Assembly (NCBI GenBank): GCA_948146395.1
Contig: OX411543.1
Location: 30,957,058 to 31,021,057 of the forward strand
DNA: 64,000 bases
Direction of reading: 5' to 3'
From: Fragum whitleyi
Lineage: Eukaryota; Mollusca; Bivalvia; Cardiida; Cardiidae
Part shown: in pieces, positions 1 to 11,164 of the stretch
Layout of the letters: every line of letters begins with the position of its first letter
Position numbering within the stretch: the first letter of the stretch is position 1
Notes under the pieces: model-generated
What the model was told of the DNA's origin: nothing
Seen by the model: only the letters and a program-made list of their open reading frames with translations
Database searches by the model: none
Program-made: the position numbers and the translations under genes

Positions 1-1383
1 TCTGGTATATGCAGGTAAATTTTGAGTATACTTGACGCAAAACCTATGGGACTTTTCTAATTTATCTGCCTGTGTCTTATTAATATCCGACCAAAACTCG
101 CAGCCATAAAGGGCTTTTGGGAGGACAATAGATTTATACAGTTTAAAAGAGGTAGTTGGAAGAAGGCCATTATCATGGATACCAATATTAGAGAGTCCTA
201 GTAAAGTTGATTTAAGTTTTCGGCACGAATCGTCGATATTTACGGATACTTTCATGTACTTATTACAGATTATTCCTAGATGAGTATAATCATTTACTTC
301 ATTTACGATATTATTGCCCAAGAACCATGTGCGATCAGCGACTACATTTCGAGACTCGTTGAACACGATGACTGCACACTTTGATGAGTTATACATGAAT
401 CGCCATTTAATGGAATATTCATAGCATATATCCATCATTTTTTGCAGTCCGTATTTTGATAAGGACACGAGGATCATATCATCGGCCACGCTAAGTGAGC
501 TACAGTCAACATTAGCAATACAGAACCCGTAGCCTGATGCTTCAAGAAGACGTATGAGACCATCAATATAGACTAAATATAGGAATGGGCTAGTTATCCC
601 TCCTTGTCTGGTACCCTGTTGAATAGGAAAAATGACGTCACCAGTGGAATGTCGAAATCGAACCGAGCTGTGTAATTCGCTATACATACTAAATAAACAT
701 TTCAGAGTTTTGGCGTCAATATCGCTTTTTATCAGTTTGTAAAAAAGACCATTTATCCATACTCTATCAAAAGCTTGTTTACAGTCTAGGAAGCAAACGT
801 ATAATTTACTTTTGTTTTCTTTAGCAAAATGAATATATTCCCGTAGACAGAATGAGGACATTAAGCAACCAATACCCTGCTGGAATCCACCCTGCAAGCG
901 GTGTGCGCGTAGCGATATTGTAGCTTGCATACGATTAAGAAGTATTTTTTCGAACAGTTTAAGAATGCATGATGTCAGGGTAATTGCCCTGTAGTTATCT
1001 GGGTTTTTACGGTCCTTTTTTCCACCTTTAAAAATAGTTACTATGACTCCTTTTTTCATTGCAAATGGCACATAAGAGAATTGTAACATAGCAGTCAATA
1101 GTTTCGCTAAAACTTGTTTTACGTTGTCACTAGCAAACAATAAATGTTCGTAGGTTATACAGTCGATCCCTGGATCCCTCGAAAAGAGTGAGAATGCCAC
1201 TAAAATGATCTCTTGATTAAGGAATCTTTGACTAGGAGACGTATTTAAACGTGACGTAAGTGTGGAAGGTTTCAGTGTATGACATCGGTCTGAGGAAGAA
1301 ATATTTAGTAGATACCTGACATTTGCACTAATTATTTCTGAGATGAAATTTGTCAGTATTAATATCATGGAAATATGCAAGTG
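1..1383 (-). CDS. Reverse transcriptase ORF of a non-LTR (LINE) retrotransposon, partial
   Basis: The minus strand is open for 461 codons, from just inside the stop complement at 1384-1386 down to base 1, where it leaves the window. Visible RT landmarks in order are DPGIDCITYEHL (1176-1141), a YRAITLTS block (about 1000-977), LDCKQAFDRVW (about 795-757), QQGTRQGGITSPFLYL (about 624-570) and the catalytic VADDMIL (about 489-469), a variant of the usual F/YADD box. A LYKSIVLPKALYG-type stretch follows near 150-105. This order is that of LINE reverse transcriptases of the CR1/Jockey/L2 kind; the clade is not settled. Such an enzyme copies its own RNA into chromosomal DNA. No endonuclease domain is seen upstream, so the copy looks 5'-truncated. 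The lack of stops or frameshifts suggests a fairly young insertion. The first methionine in frame is at 1368, but no real start can be assigned. Confidence 0.9.
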
Positions 1384-2008
1384 TTAATGCAAAATTATCT
1401 GCATTACATATGCACGTATAACTTTAAAAAGAGTTCAAGTTCAAAAAATGCCATCGTTACACTGAAATCTAGGCCAGAGTAATGAACTGCCGAATTATGC
1501 ATCTTTGCTAAGATGTTGATTGAAATTGTGGTCGCAAAGACATTTTTCCGAAAAAAAAGGGTGTATTACATTTGCATGACATTTAAAACATACGTAAAAC
1601 TTTAATAAAGAAATTCTTAGTTCTAGATTCCACTACAATAAATACCATGAAACATTGCCAAGAGTTCTAGTATAGCGCGGTTTTATCGACCCGAATCTGA
1701 CCCCTGCTATTTAAATGGATAAAAAAATGATTATTCCTACTCAGCTTTGCACGTGCTTTCATAGGAATGAACAACAAACGGTATTGAATGCTATATATAT
1801 TTTGTTATTTGACGAAATATGTCATTAATTGTTTTTAAGCTTTTTTTTCCGCAGATGTCAAATTCGGGTCAAATAAATCAAGGTATATGTGCAATGTTTA
1901 AGATGTTAGTACTACTTGGAACAGAGACTTTATAGATACATTGATATCACATTTCGAATATGAACCTGTGAATGACATTTCCAAGAATTTCACATGAGGG
2001 CAAAGCAA
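1384..2008. other. Unassigned non-coding DNA
   Basis: AT-rich sequence upstream of the LINE fragment. Stops occur in every frame and no repeat family is recognised, apart from a short CAGCTTTGCACGTGC stretch near 1742 that resembles family G below. Confidence 0.4.
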
Positions 2009-2053
2009 AGCCTCTGGCCAGTCTGTGCATCTGCACAGTCTGACCAGAGTCTT
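2009..2053. repeat. Core hairpin, M-related subfamily
   Basis: A near-perfect hairpin: CTCTGGCCAGTCTGTGCA is followed after two bases by its reverse complement with one mismatch. The segment after it (GATAAGGTCTC...GAGACAGTC) partly matches the region after the similar hairpin at 18,485, so both are probably copies of one TIR-type element whose outer ends are not clear. Confidence 0.5.
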
Positions 2054-2365
2054 GACATTGCACTCTTCCGATAGATAAGGTCTCTTAGTGTTTAGAGACA
2101 GTCAGGTAATCTTTTTTTACTCTTTACGGCTGTTTAGACTGCTCAATATTGGCTCTTTCCGCATATGTCAAATTGTTGGACATGTCACGCAAAGGCTCAT
2201 ATAAAATAGAGAAGAAAGGGGTCCTACCAAAAACGATGAACAATCCACTATTAATCATTGTCTCAGTAATCAATCCCTGTCTAAAGATGGTGATATCATG
2301 TAACAAAAGCATGTGCAGAAATTCAAATAAAGAGGTAAAAAGGAATTAATAGGGTAAACGACCCT

Positions 2366-2487
2366 GCGTTTAGGATCACAAAGCGGTGCAAGCATTTTTA
2401 CAATTATGCCCCGCTTTGCACGCAAGTAAACGTGCAAAGCGGAGTACAATTGGAAAACTGTTTGAACCGCCTTGTGATACTGAACGC
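2366..2487. repeat. Foldback element, family G, copy 1
   Basis: The ends form imperfect inverted repeats (GCGTTTAGGATCACAAAGCG against GCGTTCAGTATCACAAGGCG on the other strand). The centre is a second inverted repeat, CCCCGCTTTGCACG against CGTGCAAAGCGG. The whole ~122 bp can fold on itself, as a miniature foldback DNA element would. Confidence 0.55.
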
Positions 2488-2711
2488 CTCCTGAACGCAA
2501 GACTGGGTTAGAATGATTAGCACGTAAAACCTAAACCACGTACATATCACTAAAATCAATGTCAGAGTAACGAATCTCTGGCTCGGGGATGGGATCATTG
2601 CCACTGGAGCACACTTGATCATGGTTTTGAAGTGATATTATTTAATCATTTGTCCCTTTTAATCATGGAAACCATTACGCCGACGCCAACGCCGAGACAT
2701 GTCCTGATTTC

Positions 2712-2815
2712 AAGGTGACAAAACGGTGCAAACTGTCGGAAAATTATGCCCTGCATTTCACGTGCTCTCGCGTGCAAAGCGGGGTATAAAATACAAATAG
2801 TTTTGCATCGTTTAT
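2712..2815. repeat. Foldback element, family G, copy 2
   Basis: It repeats the layout of the copy at 2,366: GACAAAACGGTGCAAAC, then TATGCCCTGC...CACGTG, then CGTGCAAAGCGGGGTATA, then GCATCGTTTATGAACC. A decayed third copy is at about 60,525-60,600. Confidence 0.5.
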
Positions 2816-2819
2816 GAAC

Positions 2820-3600
2820 CGGAATGGTCTCCCCTGCTCCCTACTCTGCGAACAGTTGAGCTAAAATCAATAAGGCCTTCTAGGTACAATTTTACTAACG
2901 TGATAGTTGGATCAGAAATGACGTAGTGGTAGTACTGTTGGGTTGAATAAATGCTAGGATTCCATGGTAAGGTGCTCCAGCCTAACCATATAGCTGAAAA
3001 ATTTCTTAAGGTTACATTAAACCCCAGGCTTATGTGTTAGAAATAATTTGTAATAGCCCGAGTACAGTAAGTACTTAATTTTAACCTTGAAACGATTGAG
3101 AATTTGTTAGGAAATCCGCAACCTATTTATAACCTAATTGGAAAATGACATCACCTGCTAATATTGTATATAAGGTCTCTATTTATAGAATATCCTTTTA
3201 AGGTCATGATTAAATGAATTGCGTTGGATTTACCCACGTAGCATTTTTTCTACCCACATTATCAACAACTGCTTTTAAGGACAAAAAAGAGACGGAACTA
3301 AACATTTTTATCAATCTCTCGGTGCATATATATTCATGTTCGAAATTTCTTGAGCACATCCGCACAACCTTTGATTATCGAGCTGCTTCGGCATAATAGC
3401 CTTTACCGACTCAAACGATAAACATTAAAAGGATGAAGTGATATTTGTAGATTTCATAGAGATATGAAACTTAAAACTTACTCACACCGTATGATTACGC
3501 CCATTACTGTTAAAGATATTTGAACTTTAGCCATGGATGATCTCGAAGCCTTATGACAATTTCTCTTTATCAATAGATTTCACATCACCTCATAAAGATG
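2820..3600. other. Unassigned non-coding DNA
   Basis: No convincing exon, repeat or RNA gene is seen. The region is AT-rich. Confidence 0.35.
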
Positions 3601-3601
3601 T

Positions 3602-3849
3602 GTGATCCGTCACGCGGAAGAGGGACCATCTGGAAATTTTGTAAAAACAAATATTTCAAAAATAGAGATTGATTCTTTTACAGATAAACTATGGGTCAAA
3701 TTTAAAAAAAAATCGTCACAGGAAGGGAGATGAAGCATTCAAAATTTAGAAAATTATTACAATTTTTCCCTAGTCAGTCTGCGCACTCTGACACGGGTCG
3801 ATAATCTACGCAAATATAAGAATTGGGTTTTTTTAGCGTGACGGGTTAC
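3602..3849. mobile_element. Miniature TIR element, family M, copy 1
   Basis: Begins GTGATCCGTCACGCGGAAGA and ends with the inverted counterpart AGCGTGACGGGTTAC, the termini seen in several other copies in this window. The internal core hairpin is degraded (CCCTAGTCAGTCTGCGCACTCTGACACGGGTC). No coding capacity; a non-autonomous DNA transposon. Confidence 0.65.
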
Positions 3850-4049
3850 ATGTATAAAAATAGATTTGTTAAAGCAAGATTTAAATTTGTTAAGTAACGC
3901 CAAAGCAAAATTTTCGACGCAAAATGGTGAAATATTGGCCTAGAGCGTGACCTTTACTATGAAGGTAAACGTTTAATCTCCGACATCAATAATCGTAATT
4001 ATGAAATCGCTGTTGTTGCAAAACACGATGACATTATTTTAAGTTAATA

Positions 4050-4171
4050 TTAATGTCTCTGTATGTCTCTGTCTCTTTATCTCTGTTTGTATGTCTCTGT
4101 CTCTCTGTCTTTGTCTCTACATTCTCTCTCTCTCTCTGTCGCTCTCTTTCTCTCCACATTCTCTCTCTCTC

Positions 4172-4262
<91 letters not shown>

Positions 4263-4440
4263 CTATATGTCTCTTTGTCTGTCTATCTCTTTGTCTGTCG
4301 CTCGCTCTCTCATCTATCCCTCATTTCTTCCCCTCTCTCTGTCTATCTCTCTGTCTGTCAGTCTTTCTCAATTTTTTCTCTCTTTCTCTCTCCCTTTCTC
4401 TCTCTCTCTGTCTCGCCCTATCTATCACTCTGTATCTGAA
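4050..4440. repeat. T/C-rich low-complexity tract with (TC)n microsatellite
   Basis: A pyrimidine-rich stretch whose core, about 4160-4260, is almost pure TC dinucleotide. The Ser/Leu and Arg/Glu reading frames that cross it are artefacts of the repeat. Confidence 0.95.
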
Positions 4441-5139
4441 CCAGTTGAACCCAGCTCCATCTTTTGGTAGTCTTTGATGTTTCGTCTGTATCATATGTAC
4501 GCATGCTTTTGTCTGGTGTATAACATTATAACCGCATCCCACAACTTACAGAATGAAAAATGTCTATATTTGTGTGAAAGTTGTCACTCCCCGAAATCAT
4601 TATAAATATATATACAACTAAAGAAAAACATGAAAACGGTTAGCCAAAGCGTAAATTAAGTGAAAAGAGACATTATTGGGGAAAAAGAAAAGTAGAAAGA
4701 GAAAAACGATTCATTCAAAAGATGAAGAGAGTGTTGTTGATTTTTAATTTCATGGAGGTACTAAAAACATAATCAGACTGTATGCAAACGCGTAGTGGAT
4801 TCATACATCAATGAGATTAAGTTCCATACCTCAATGAAATTTAAAAAAACTCTTTTCATATCTTATAATTTAATATCATGAAGCGCAAACGGAAGAGTTT
4901 CTCCGTCCAAAGACATATTTTGTTGCGGGTTTAATTTGTGCGCAAGCTTAAAAATAGTTGCGTTCTCATTTTTTTTCATTGAGTAATGAAACCATTTTTC
5001 AGCCAATCAGCAGGCACTACAATTAAATTGAAACCAAAAATATCAAATCATTATTGTATAATGGTCCATACTAGTCATGCAGAAGTTTAAATTAGACAAA
5101 TCAAGAAGGATAATTTTGGGACTTTTCAACTAGTCTGGC
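4441..5139. other. Unassigned non-coding DNA
   Basis: AT-rich and without recognised genes or repeats. Confidence 0.35.
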
Positions 5140-5303
5140 TTAAGGCAGTTGACCCAAAATAATTCCGCAACATTTCGGGAGTCATGAACTTTAACAGTGT
5201 TAACCGAGGTTTATTAATAATTTCATGAGGACATCTCGGTTTACACTATGAACGATCATATGGTCGAAAATGTCGCGGGGCTTATAGGAGTCCACTACCT
5301 TAA
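5140..5303. mobile_element. Palindromic TTAA-flanked element, family P, copy 1
   Basis: A ~160-bp element that is an inverted repeat over nearly its whole length. Family ends are TTAAGGTAGTGGACCCGTAA and its complement. Inner blocks include AACAGTGTTAACCGAGGTTT. This copy has TTAA at 5140-5143 and 5300-5303. TTAA target sites are typical of piggyBac-type transposition, so this is probably a non-autonomous piggyBac-like foldback element. Confidence 0.75.
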
Positions 5304-5433
5304 GCTTTCCCCACAATGATTAAGTAGAGGTGTAAGCTTAAATCAGACTGCGGCACATCTGTGCAGGCTGAATTTTGCCTTTACCATCTGCCAAATCTTC
5401 GCGTACAGTATATGTCGTGAACAGCGTTAGAAG

Positions 5434-5597
5434 TTAAGGTAGTGGACCCGTAATAAATCCGTAACATTTCGGACCACATATTCTTTCATAATGTTAACCA
5501 AGGTTTCCTAATGAAAATCATTAGGAAACCTCGATTAACACTGTTAAAGTGCATTACTTTGAGATATTATAAAACTATTACGGGTCCACTACCTTAA
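5434..5597. mobile_element. Palindromic TTAA-flanked element, family P, copy 2
   Basis: Same structure as copy 1 with TTAA at both ends (5434-5437, 5594-5597). The centre is a strong hairpin around CCTAATGAAAATCATTAGG. It lies only about 130 bp from copy 1. Confidence 0.8.
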
Positions 5598-5740
5598 GAT
5601 ACATATTATAGCCCTGTTCGGCGACAAAAAAGACATGTTTGTCAGGCTCATAACGATGATAATCTACCATCCATCTTCTCTTATTTACAAATTTAAATTT
5701 GAAAAAAAAACATATTTATTATCTCATTCATTTCGCTATT

Positions 5741-5905
5741 TTAAGGTAGTGGATCCGTAATAGTTTTGCAACTTTCAGAAGTAATGAACTTTAACAGTGT
5801 TGACCGAGGTTTCCTAATGATTTTCATAAGGAAACCTCGGTGAACATTGTGAAAGCTCGTAAGCTCCAAAATGTTGCGTAACTATTACGAGTCCACAAAC
5901 CTTAA
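5741..5905. mobile_element. Palindromic TTAA-flanked element, family P, copy 3
   Basis: TTAA at 5741-5744 and 5902-5905; arms TTAAGGTAGTGGATCCGTAA and ACGAGTCCACAAACCTTAA. Mismatches between the arms show independent decay. Confidence 0.78.
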
Positions 5906-6103
5906 GACGGGATTGTGTATGTGGCGACTTATTTGCATAAGCCATATTATCGAAATCAGACGAAGGATCAAACAAGTGCACTACAAAATTAGTTCTAAAA
6001 ATCAAACAATTTCCGATCAGCTTCCCACAAGTATGTAAAGAGGAGCGTAAACCCAACCCTTGTGGTTCTTTGATCTGTTTGTACAAGAATAACCGCTTTG
6101 ACA

Positions 6104-6263
6104 ATAAGGTAGTAGCCCCGTAATGGTTCCGCAACGTTTCGGAAGTCGTGAACTTTAACAGTGTTTTCCGAGGTTTCCTTATGATTTCACCAGGTAACCT
6201 CGGTTAACTTATTGAAAGCTAACTTGAAATGTTGCGGGAATATTACGCGTGCACTAAACTTAA
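6104..6263. mobile_element. Palindromic element, family P, copy 4
   Basis: Fourth copy within 1.1 kb. The left boundary has mutated to ATAAGG; the right boundary keeps TTAA (6260-6263). The central palindrome around GAGGTTTCCTTATGATTTCA is damaged. Confidence 0.7.
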
Positions 6264-6508
6264 ATTTAAGAAATGGGAATTGCTCCATTTTATGGTTGGG
6301 GTGGCGGAGGTTGGTTGGGATGACGACGCTCTTAACAGTTTTTTCAGTCATATTGCGTCGGTCGAAACACCTGACAATGAATTCCTTGTGTTTCTTGCAA
6401 CAGTCACTCACTGCCGTTAAACCGTTTCCTAGCCTTTTTTATCCGATATAGGTTATTGGTTATTGACCCAATGGACGTAGCACTATCAAGATGGTACCAT
6501 TTGGCCTA

Positions 6509-6792
6509 GCCGCCACCATAGCGCAGTTGGTTAGGCATAATACTTCCAATCTGGAAGTCGTGGGTTCGATCCCCGGTGGCGGCAAATATCCTTTCAGACG
6601 TTTGTCTCTCACCAATGGGTAGATAATCGTAAACCTATGTGAGATAGCAGTCGGAGGCTAGGAAAGGGTGTAATGGTAGTACAGGTGAAAGAAATACCAG
6701 GAATCCATTGTTAGGTGCTCCGGCCGCCGCGATATAACTGCAAGATTGTTGAAAGCGGCGTTAAACCCATTCAAACAAAAAATTCAAACAAA
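6509..6792 (+). mobile_element. tRNA-derived SINE, family S1, with 13-bp target duplication
   Basis: The tRNA-like head (6510-6583) has pairing ends GCCGCCACC/GGTGGCGGC, an A-box-like TAGCGCAGTTGG and B-box-like GGGTTCGATCC. The body shared by all S1 copies follows: TTGTCTCTCACCAATGGGT, GATAATCGTAAACCTATGTG, GAGGCTAGGAAAGG, AGGTGCTCCGGCCGCC and a GCGGCGTTAAACCC end with a CAAACAAAA tail. ACCATTTGGCCTA occurs directly before (6496-6508) and after (6793-6805) the element, a perfect 13-bp duplication made by LINE-driven insertion. The anticodon loop lacks T33, so the head is not a working tRNA. Confidence 0.9.
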
Positions 6793-6805
6793 ACCATTTG
6801 GCCTA

Positions 6806-7872
6806 ACCTATCACACAACTATCCAAATAGACGTTTATTTCTTAATCTGTTTAACATCGTCTAAAGCGGAATTTTTTGGACCCATTTTCTTTGTATGTCC
6901 ATCCTTTTCTTGTTTACTAACTACTGGTCTTAATTGTGCAAAGATGCTCATGGAACTCTCATGGAACTTTCACATGTTGCTCCCCTTTTCTATAAGACAC
7001 CAATAAATGAACTATGATCGAGATCAATGGTTAAACGTTTCGGCAACGTTCGAACTGGATTCCAATTTAGAATAAAATAAAAGCACACAAATAGAAAAGC
7101 AATGATGGTTTAAAGAAATTAATCAAAGGAGGCAACATTTAGCTTCCAAGCTTGTAACTACCTTTTCGCATGAAAAGCACGTGCGTATTACTAATTTATA
7201 TCCTCTGTCGGAAAATATTGGTGATGGATGATCATATGATTGTAAAAACTGAATTGCCTATCCGGTGAAGGGCATAAAATCAAAAAACACATTTACCGTT
7301 AAGAACATCGAGAATAATTTTGGAATGAAATTGAATGAGTGGGAGGAGCGAGGTTTGAATGATATTAAAGGGGGTAACGTAATATCGTTAATTTCGTCCA
7401 ACTGGACGAAATAAACGAAATTTCATTACTTCCCTTGAATAAAGTCTATGTACTATCTGTTTTGTGTCTATTCTTGAGATTCAAACAAAAGTCCACAGCA
7501 GCCAATGCAATTATGCAAAGTTTTAACTGATATGAATGAAAAGGTGATCGTTTTGAATGATTCGGGGCGTTTTTCAGTGATTTGAATGAGAATATTGAAC
7601 GCCACGAAGGATCGCTATTTATATACGACTAAGGCTTACTCCGAAAGGTCTATTACGTGTAGCTCAAGCCCTTTTCCGTTCCCATGTATGGCTAACAGTC
7701 TCAACCTGTTAATCATTTTTTCGCTGAATTTTTAGTGCTCGAACTCGCTCCAACCCCAAATCAATCCTATGGCGGAAACTGAAGAGGAAAATAAGTTTGT
7801 GTTGCTCATTTCGCACAACGTGCGTTTAATGGTCACGTTGCGTGCAGGAACAGGCGGGGTGCTCAGCCACAA
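6806..7872. other. Unassigned non-coding DNA with one small hairpin
   Basis: No gene recognised. A short perfect hairpin, ATTTCGTCCA (7391-7400) with TGGACGAAAT (7403-7412), is the only structure noticed. Confidence 0.35.
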
Positions 7873-7883
7873 AATATCTTTGT

Positions 7884-8155
7884 AAGATTTTGTTTGAATG
7901 CAGTTTTACGCCGCTTTAACATTATTTCAGTCATATCGTGGCGTCTGGAGCACCAAACGATGGATTCCTGGTATTTCTCACACAAGTACTGCCTTCACAT
8001 CCTTTCCTAGCCTCCATCTGCTATAGGTCTACGATTATCAACCCATTGGTGGTAGACAAATAGTCGGAAAGAAATGAGTGCCGCCGTCGGGAATCAAACC
8101 CGGGATCTCTAGATTGACCGTCCGACGCGCTACCAACTGCACTATGACGGCGGCT
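7884..8155 (-). mobile_element. tRNA-derived SINE, family S1, reverse orientation
   Basis: Read on the minus strand, it starts with the tRNA-like head at 8155 (GCCGCCGTCATAGTGCAGTT, then CCCGGGTTTGATTCCCGACG) and ends with GCATTCAAACAAAATC near 7884. AATATCTTTGT directly flanks both sides (7873-7883 and 8156-8166), an 11-bp target duplication. Confidence 0.9.
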
Positions 8156-8166
8156 AATATCTTTGT

Positions 8167-9309
8167 TAGCAATAGACAGAGTATACTTAGGGGTATTGCT
8201 TGCTGAAAATAAAGTATGTTCAATTGTATCAGCGGCCTCCGATGTGGTATGGTCCAAGAGGAATAGTTTAGAACTCTGCTATAACCGTGGTAAACTGGCA
8301 GCCCACAGTCTGGGGTTATCCATGATAGATCTATGGGGAGCCCTCTCTCATCTAATGGGGAGCCGTCTCTCATCTAATCAGAGAAACCACACTTTAACAG
8401 CCGTCGGAACACCGGCCCATTCTTCTTGTGGTTTGAATTACAACTGACCAGAAGTATTTTTTCAATGTATTTGGTTCTTTCAAAAATCACGAAGTCGGCA
8501 ATAATCGTTAAGGCGTGTAATTAACTGTATCCGAAAACAAACAATAAAAAATAGATAGTAAAATAACGTGCTTTGCAAAAGTGGACATATTTCGTTGCGT
8601 TACCTAAGCCTCGTCAGCTAGATTGGTTACCCGCTAACGATTTAAAGTTTCAAGTTTGTATTGTCGTCTTATAATAAAAGTGAGAAATGTTGTTGTTGAA
8701 TTTTGAAACTCGACTTAAAATGCAACGCCCCGTGGATTATAATGTTGGTGCACTCAAACACATTCGCATTTCGAAAGGTAACCACAAGAATTTTGTAAAG
8801 GCCCATAAAACCTTGCAACGCTATAGCCAGTGAATACCTGTTTTTGCAGTATGTATATGGACAAAGATCGGTCAGTACATATATGCAGTTTGATCTTTGT
8901 ATATTCCGCCTGACATAGCTTTTTACCATGAAAATTTTAAAACAAAATTGCACAAATACTTAATCTAAATATATTCATCGGTTATTTCAGCACTTTGTTT
9001 CACTGCAATTTTTTCATAGTTTCATTTACCACAAAGAGGGTAAATATATAGATAAACCATTGAAATAGTGTTTCTCTATACCTCCTCGATAAGTTAGTGC
9101 CCACTTCCATACCTAAATGATATATTTCAAGCCTTTTTTCTTCGATGACAGAATTTCGTTATTTCCCCATATATGGAAATTCGCGAAGCCATGCTTTATT
9201 AAGGTGTAGTAGATAGTTCTGAGAAACACACAGATAACGTGGTCGGAAATATTATCATCTTACAATCCCTTGACTAATCAAATGCCATGGTACCGTTCAT
9301 CATGCAATC
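8167..9309. other. Unassigned non-coding DNA
   Basis: No exon or recognised repeat. A near-direct duplication of GGGGAGCC(G/C)TCTCTCATCTAAT sits at 8334-8378. Confidence 0.35.
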
Positions 9310-9560
9310 CCTCATTCGAAATATTGCTCGGACTTATCCGAAAACTGGAACGTACCTCGGAGGTAAATGTAGTGATTTTGTGTCATTTTTAGGTGATTCG
9401 GCTTCTGGCGGTACTTCGGTTATCCAATATGCTTGAAGAAAATCACATTTCTTTAATAACTTCCGATCTTCTGTAAAAAAAACTTTTGGACATATTATAA
9501 TTTGAGAAACAAAACGCAGTAAAACACTGCGTTTTGTTATCAAATTATAATATGCCCACT
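9310..9560. repeat. Family F repeat with terminal hairpin
   Basis: It contains GCTCGGACTTATCCG, then ACCTCGGAGGTAAATGTAGT, and ends in a long hairpin (arms about 9493-9520 and 9525-9552, built around AACAAAACGCAGT and ACTGCGTTTTGTT). The same order of segments recurs at 63,740-64,000 and, with a different terminal hairpin, at 47,620-47,850. A lone opposite arm, TTTACGGAAAAGTCCGAG, is at about 9862-9879. Confidence 0.55.
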
Positions 9561-10554
9561 TTTATTCATTCTCTAATTTTGTTTTATGCAACGTCATCCT
9601 TAGCGGGATCGTCAATGTTTGTGACGTCATGTAAACCCACGTGCATAATGACCCGCTTTCATGTATGCATCCTCAGTCATGATTATTCTCGAGATCTATT
9701 CCGTTGAATCGCCGTGAGGGTTCCCGATTGACAATCCCTATGGTTCTCTCAGCCTTGGTCTCCGTTTGTCACGGCAATGCAACCGGACTCCGAACTTTAG
9801 GTATTCGAAATAGTTCCTCGCACATTCCCGTATATTCTAACACGGGCACGATTGTCATTGCTTTACGGAAAAGTCCGAGTCTGGGCCGGAGTAAACAACA
9901 GTCTGTCACTGGTCGTTACTGAGATTAGCTGAAAGTGTCCGATTAAGGACCCGAAGGCTTAGTTGAAAGCAACGGCCGTTTTGTTCATCCGTCGGCTTCA
10001 GTAATTAATTTCACGGTACGAATCGACTTATCAACACATCCATGGCAAAATAAGGTAAAACTTCGTCAGTAATTCTTTTTACCAAACCCTGCTCATAGTA
10101 TTGCGTCGTAGATAAGCTGTTTTCTCCAACTTTCATCAGTTCAGAGATTATCCCTCGCGGGTTCGATTTCTTTCCTTTTGTTCACAAATCTTTGGTAGAT
10201 AGTGAAGACTAAGACCAGCCTGCATGTATAGACAGTCTAAAAATAAACATGCACTGTCTGCTTTATTATATTATAATCACTGATTATCCTGAAAACCGGC
10301 GTAGTGAGCGGGAACTGGTTGAAATGTGACCAAACGTTGACAATTTGTTTGAAAATGAAGTTTATCGCCGGGATAAAAGCTAAACTGGCCATCAACGTAA
10401 GATTAGATATAAGATCTCTATTAAGCATTGTTTGATTTGGCATTTTATTTTTGCAATTGTCCTGTATTGAGTTCATAATTTTCATGGCCGGTTTTGTTTG
10501 TGTGTTTTTTATTTTTTTTTATTTTTCTTATTCGGAGGGCTAATAAAAAAGTAG
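9561..10554. other. Unassigned non-coding DNA
   Basis: No gene recognised. It carries the family F half-arm near 9862-9879 and an A/T-rich stretch near 10,500-10,535. Confidence 0.35.
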
Positions 10555-10720
10555 TTATAGGCAATGGACCCGTCATAGTTCCGCAATATTTTGGATGTAA
10601 TGAGCTCTAACAGTGTTAACCGAGGTTTCCTAATAATTTTCATAAGGAAAACTCGGTCAACATTGTGAAAGTTCATGAGTGCCGAAATGTTGCGGATCTA
10701 TTAAGGTTCCACTACCTTAA
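10555..10720. mobile_element. Palindromic element, family P, copy 5
   Basis: Left end decayed (TTATAGGCAATGGACCCG); right end CACTACCTTAA keeps TTAA at 10717-10720. The central palindrome GAGGTTTCCTAATAATTTTC is retained. Confidence 0.72.
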
Positions 10721-11160
10721 ATGAAGAAACACGATTTAATGCGCGTGTCAATGTCATCTATTTCCGATTTGAGTCATTAACATATCAAAAGTCTGACCCA
10801 CAATATCGAGAATCTAATAGTATGATAGGAAATTATTCACCAATTGATCAGAGATTCAAAAAATTACCAACATTCTTTCGGGAAAACTTAAACCAACTGC
10901 TTCCAGTTATTTTTAGAAAGGAGATCGACATGTATTAATTGCCCCTGTTTGGACCCTCTATTTAACCGTTAAAATGTCTGCGATTAATTGGTTTCCATTG
11001 GCAATCGATTTTTAACAGCATTTATACACCGTTAGGTCCTTAACTTCTATTGTTCATTTTATTGATTAAGGGGTGAAATCGATTTAAGTTTCCAATCTCT
11101 TTGTTTGCATTTAACGACAATTGTACGTTACTCGCCATTAATCGTAATCTGGTTGGTCAT
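10721..11160. other. Unassigned DNA upstream of the IER-like gene
   Basis: No coding signal and no recognised repeat. It separates the nearest mobile element (copy 5 of family P) from the regulatory cluster of the IER-like gene. Confidence 0.35.
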
Positions 11161-11164
11161 ATGA

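Noticed and set aside
4034..4477. Long open frames rich in Ser/Leu or Arg/Glu
   Set aside because: They are translations of the TC microsatellite in all frames.
6510..6583. A tRNA gene with a good acceptor stem
   Set aside because: The anticodon loop lacks T33, the sequence is joined to a repeated body, and a 13-bp target duplication shows it is a SINE head.
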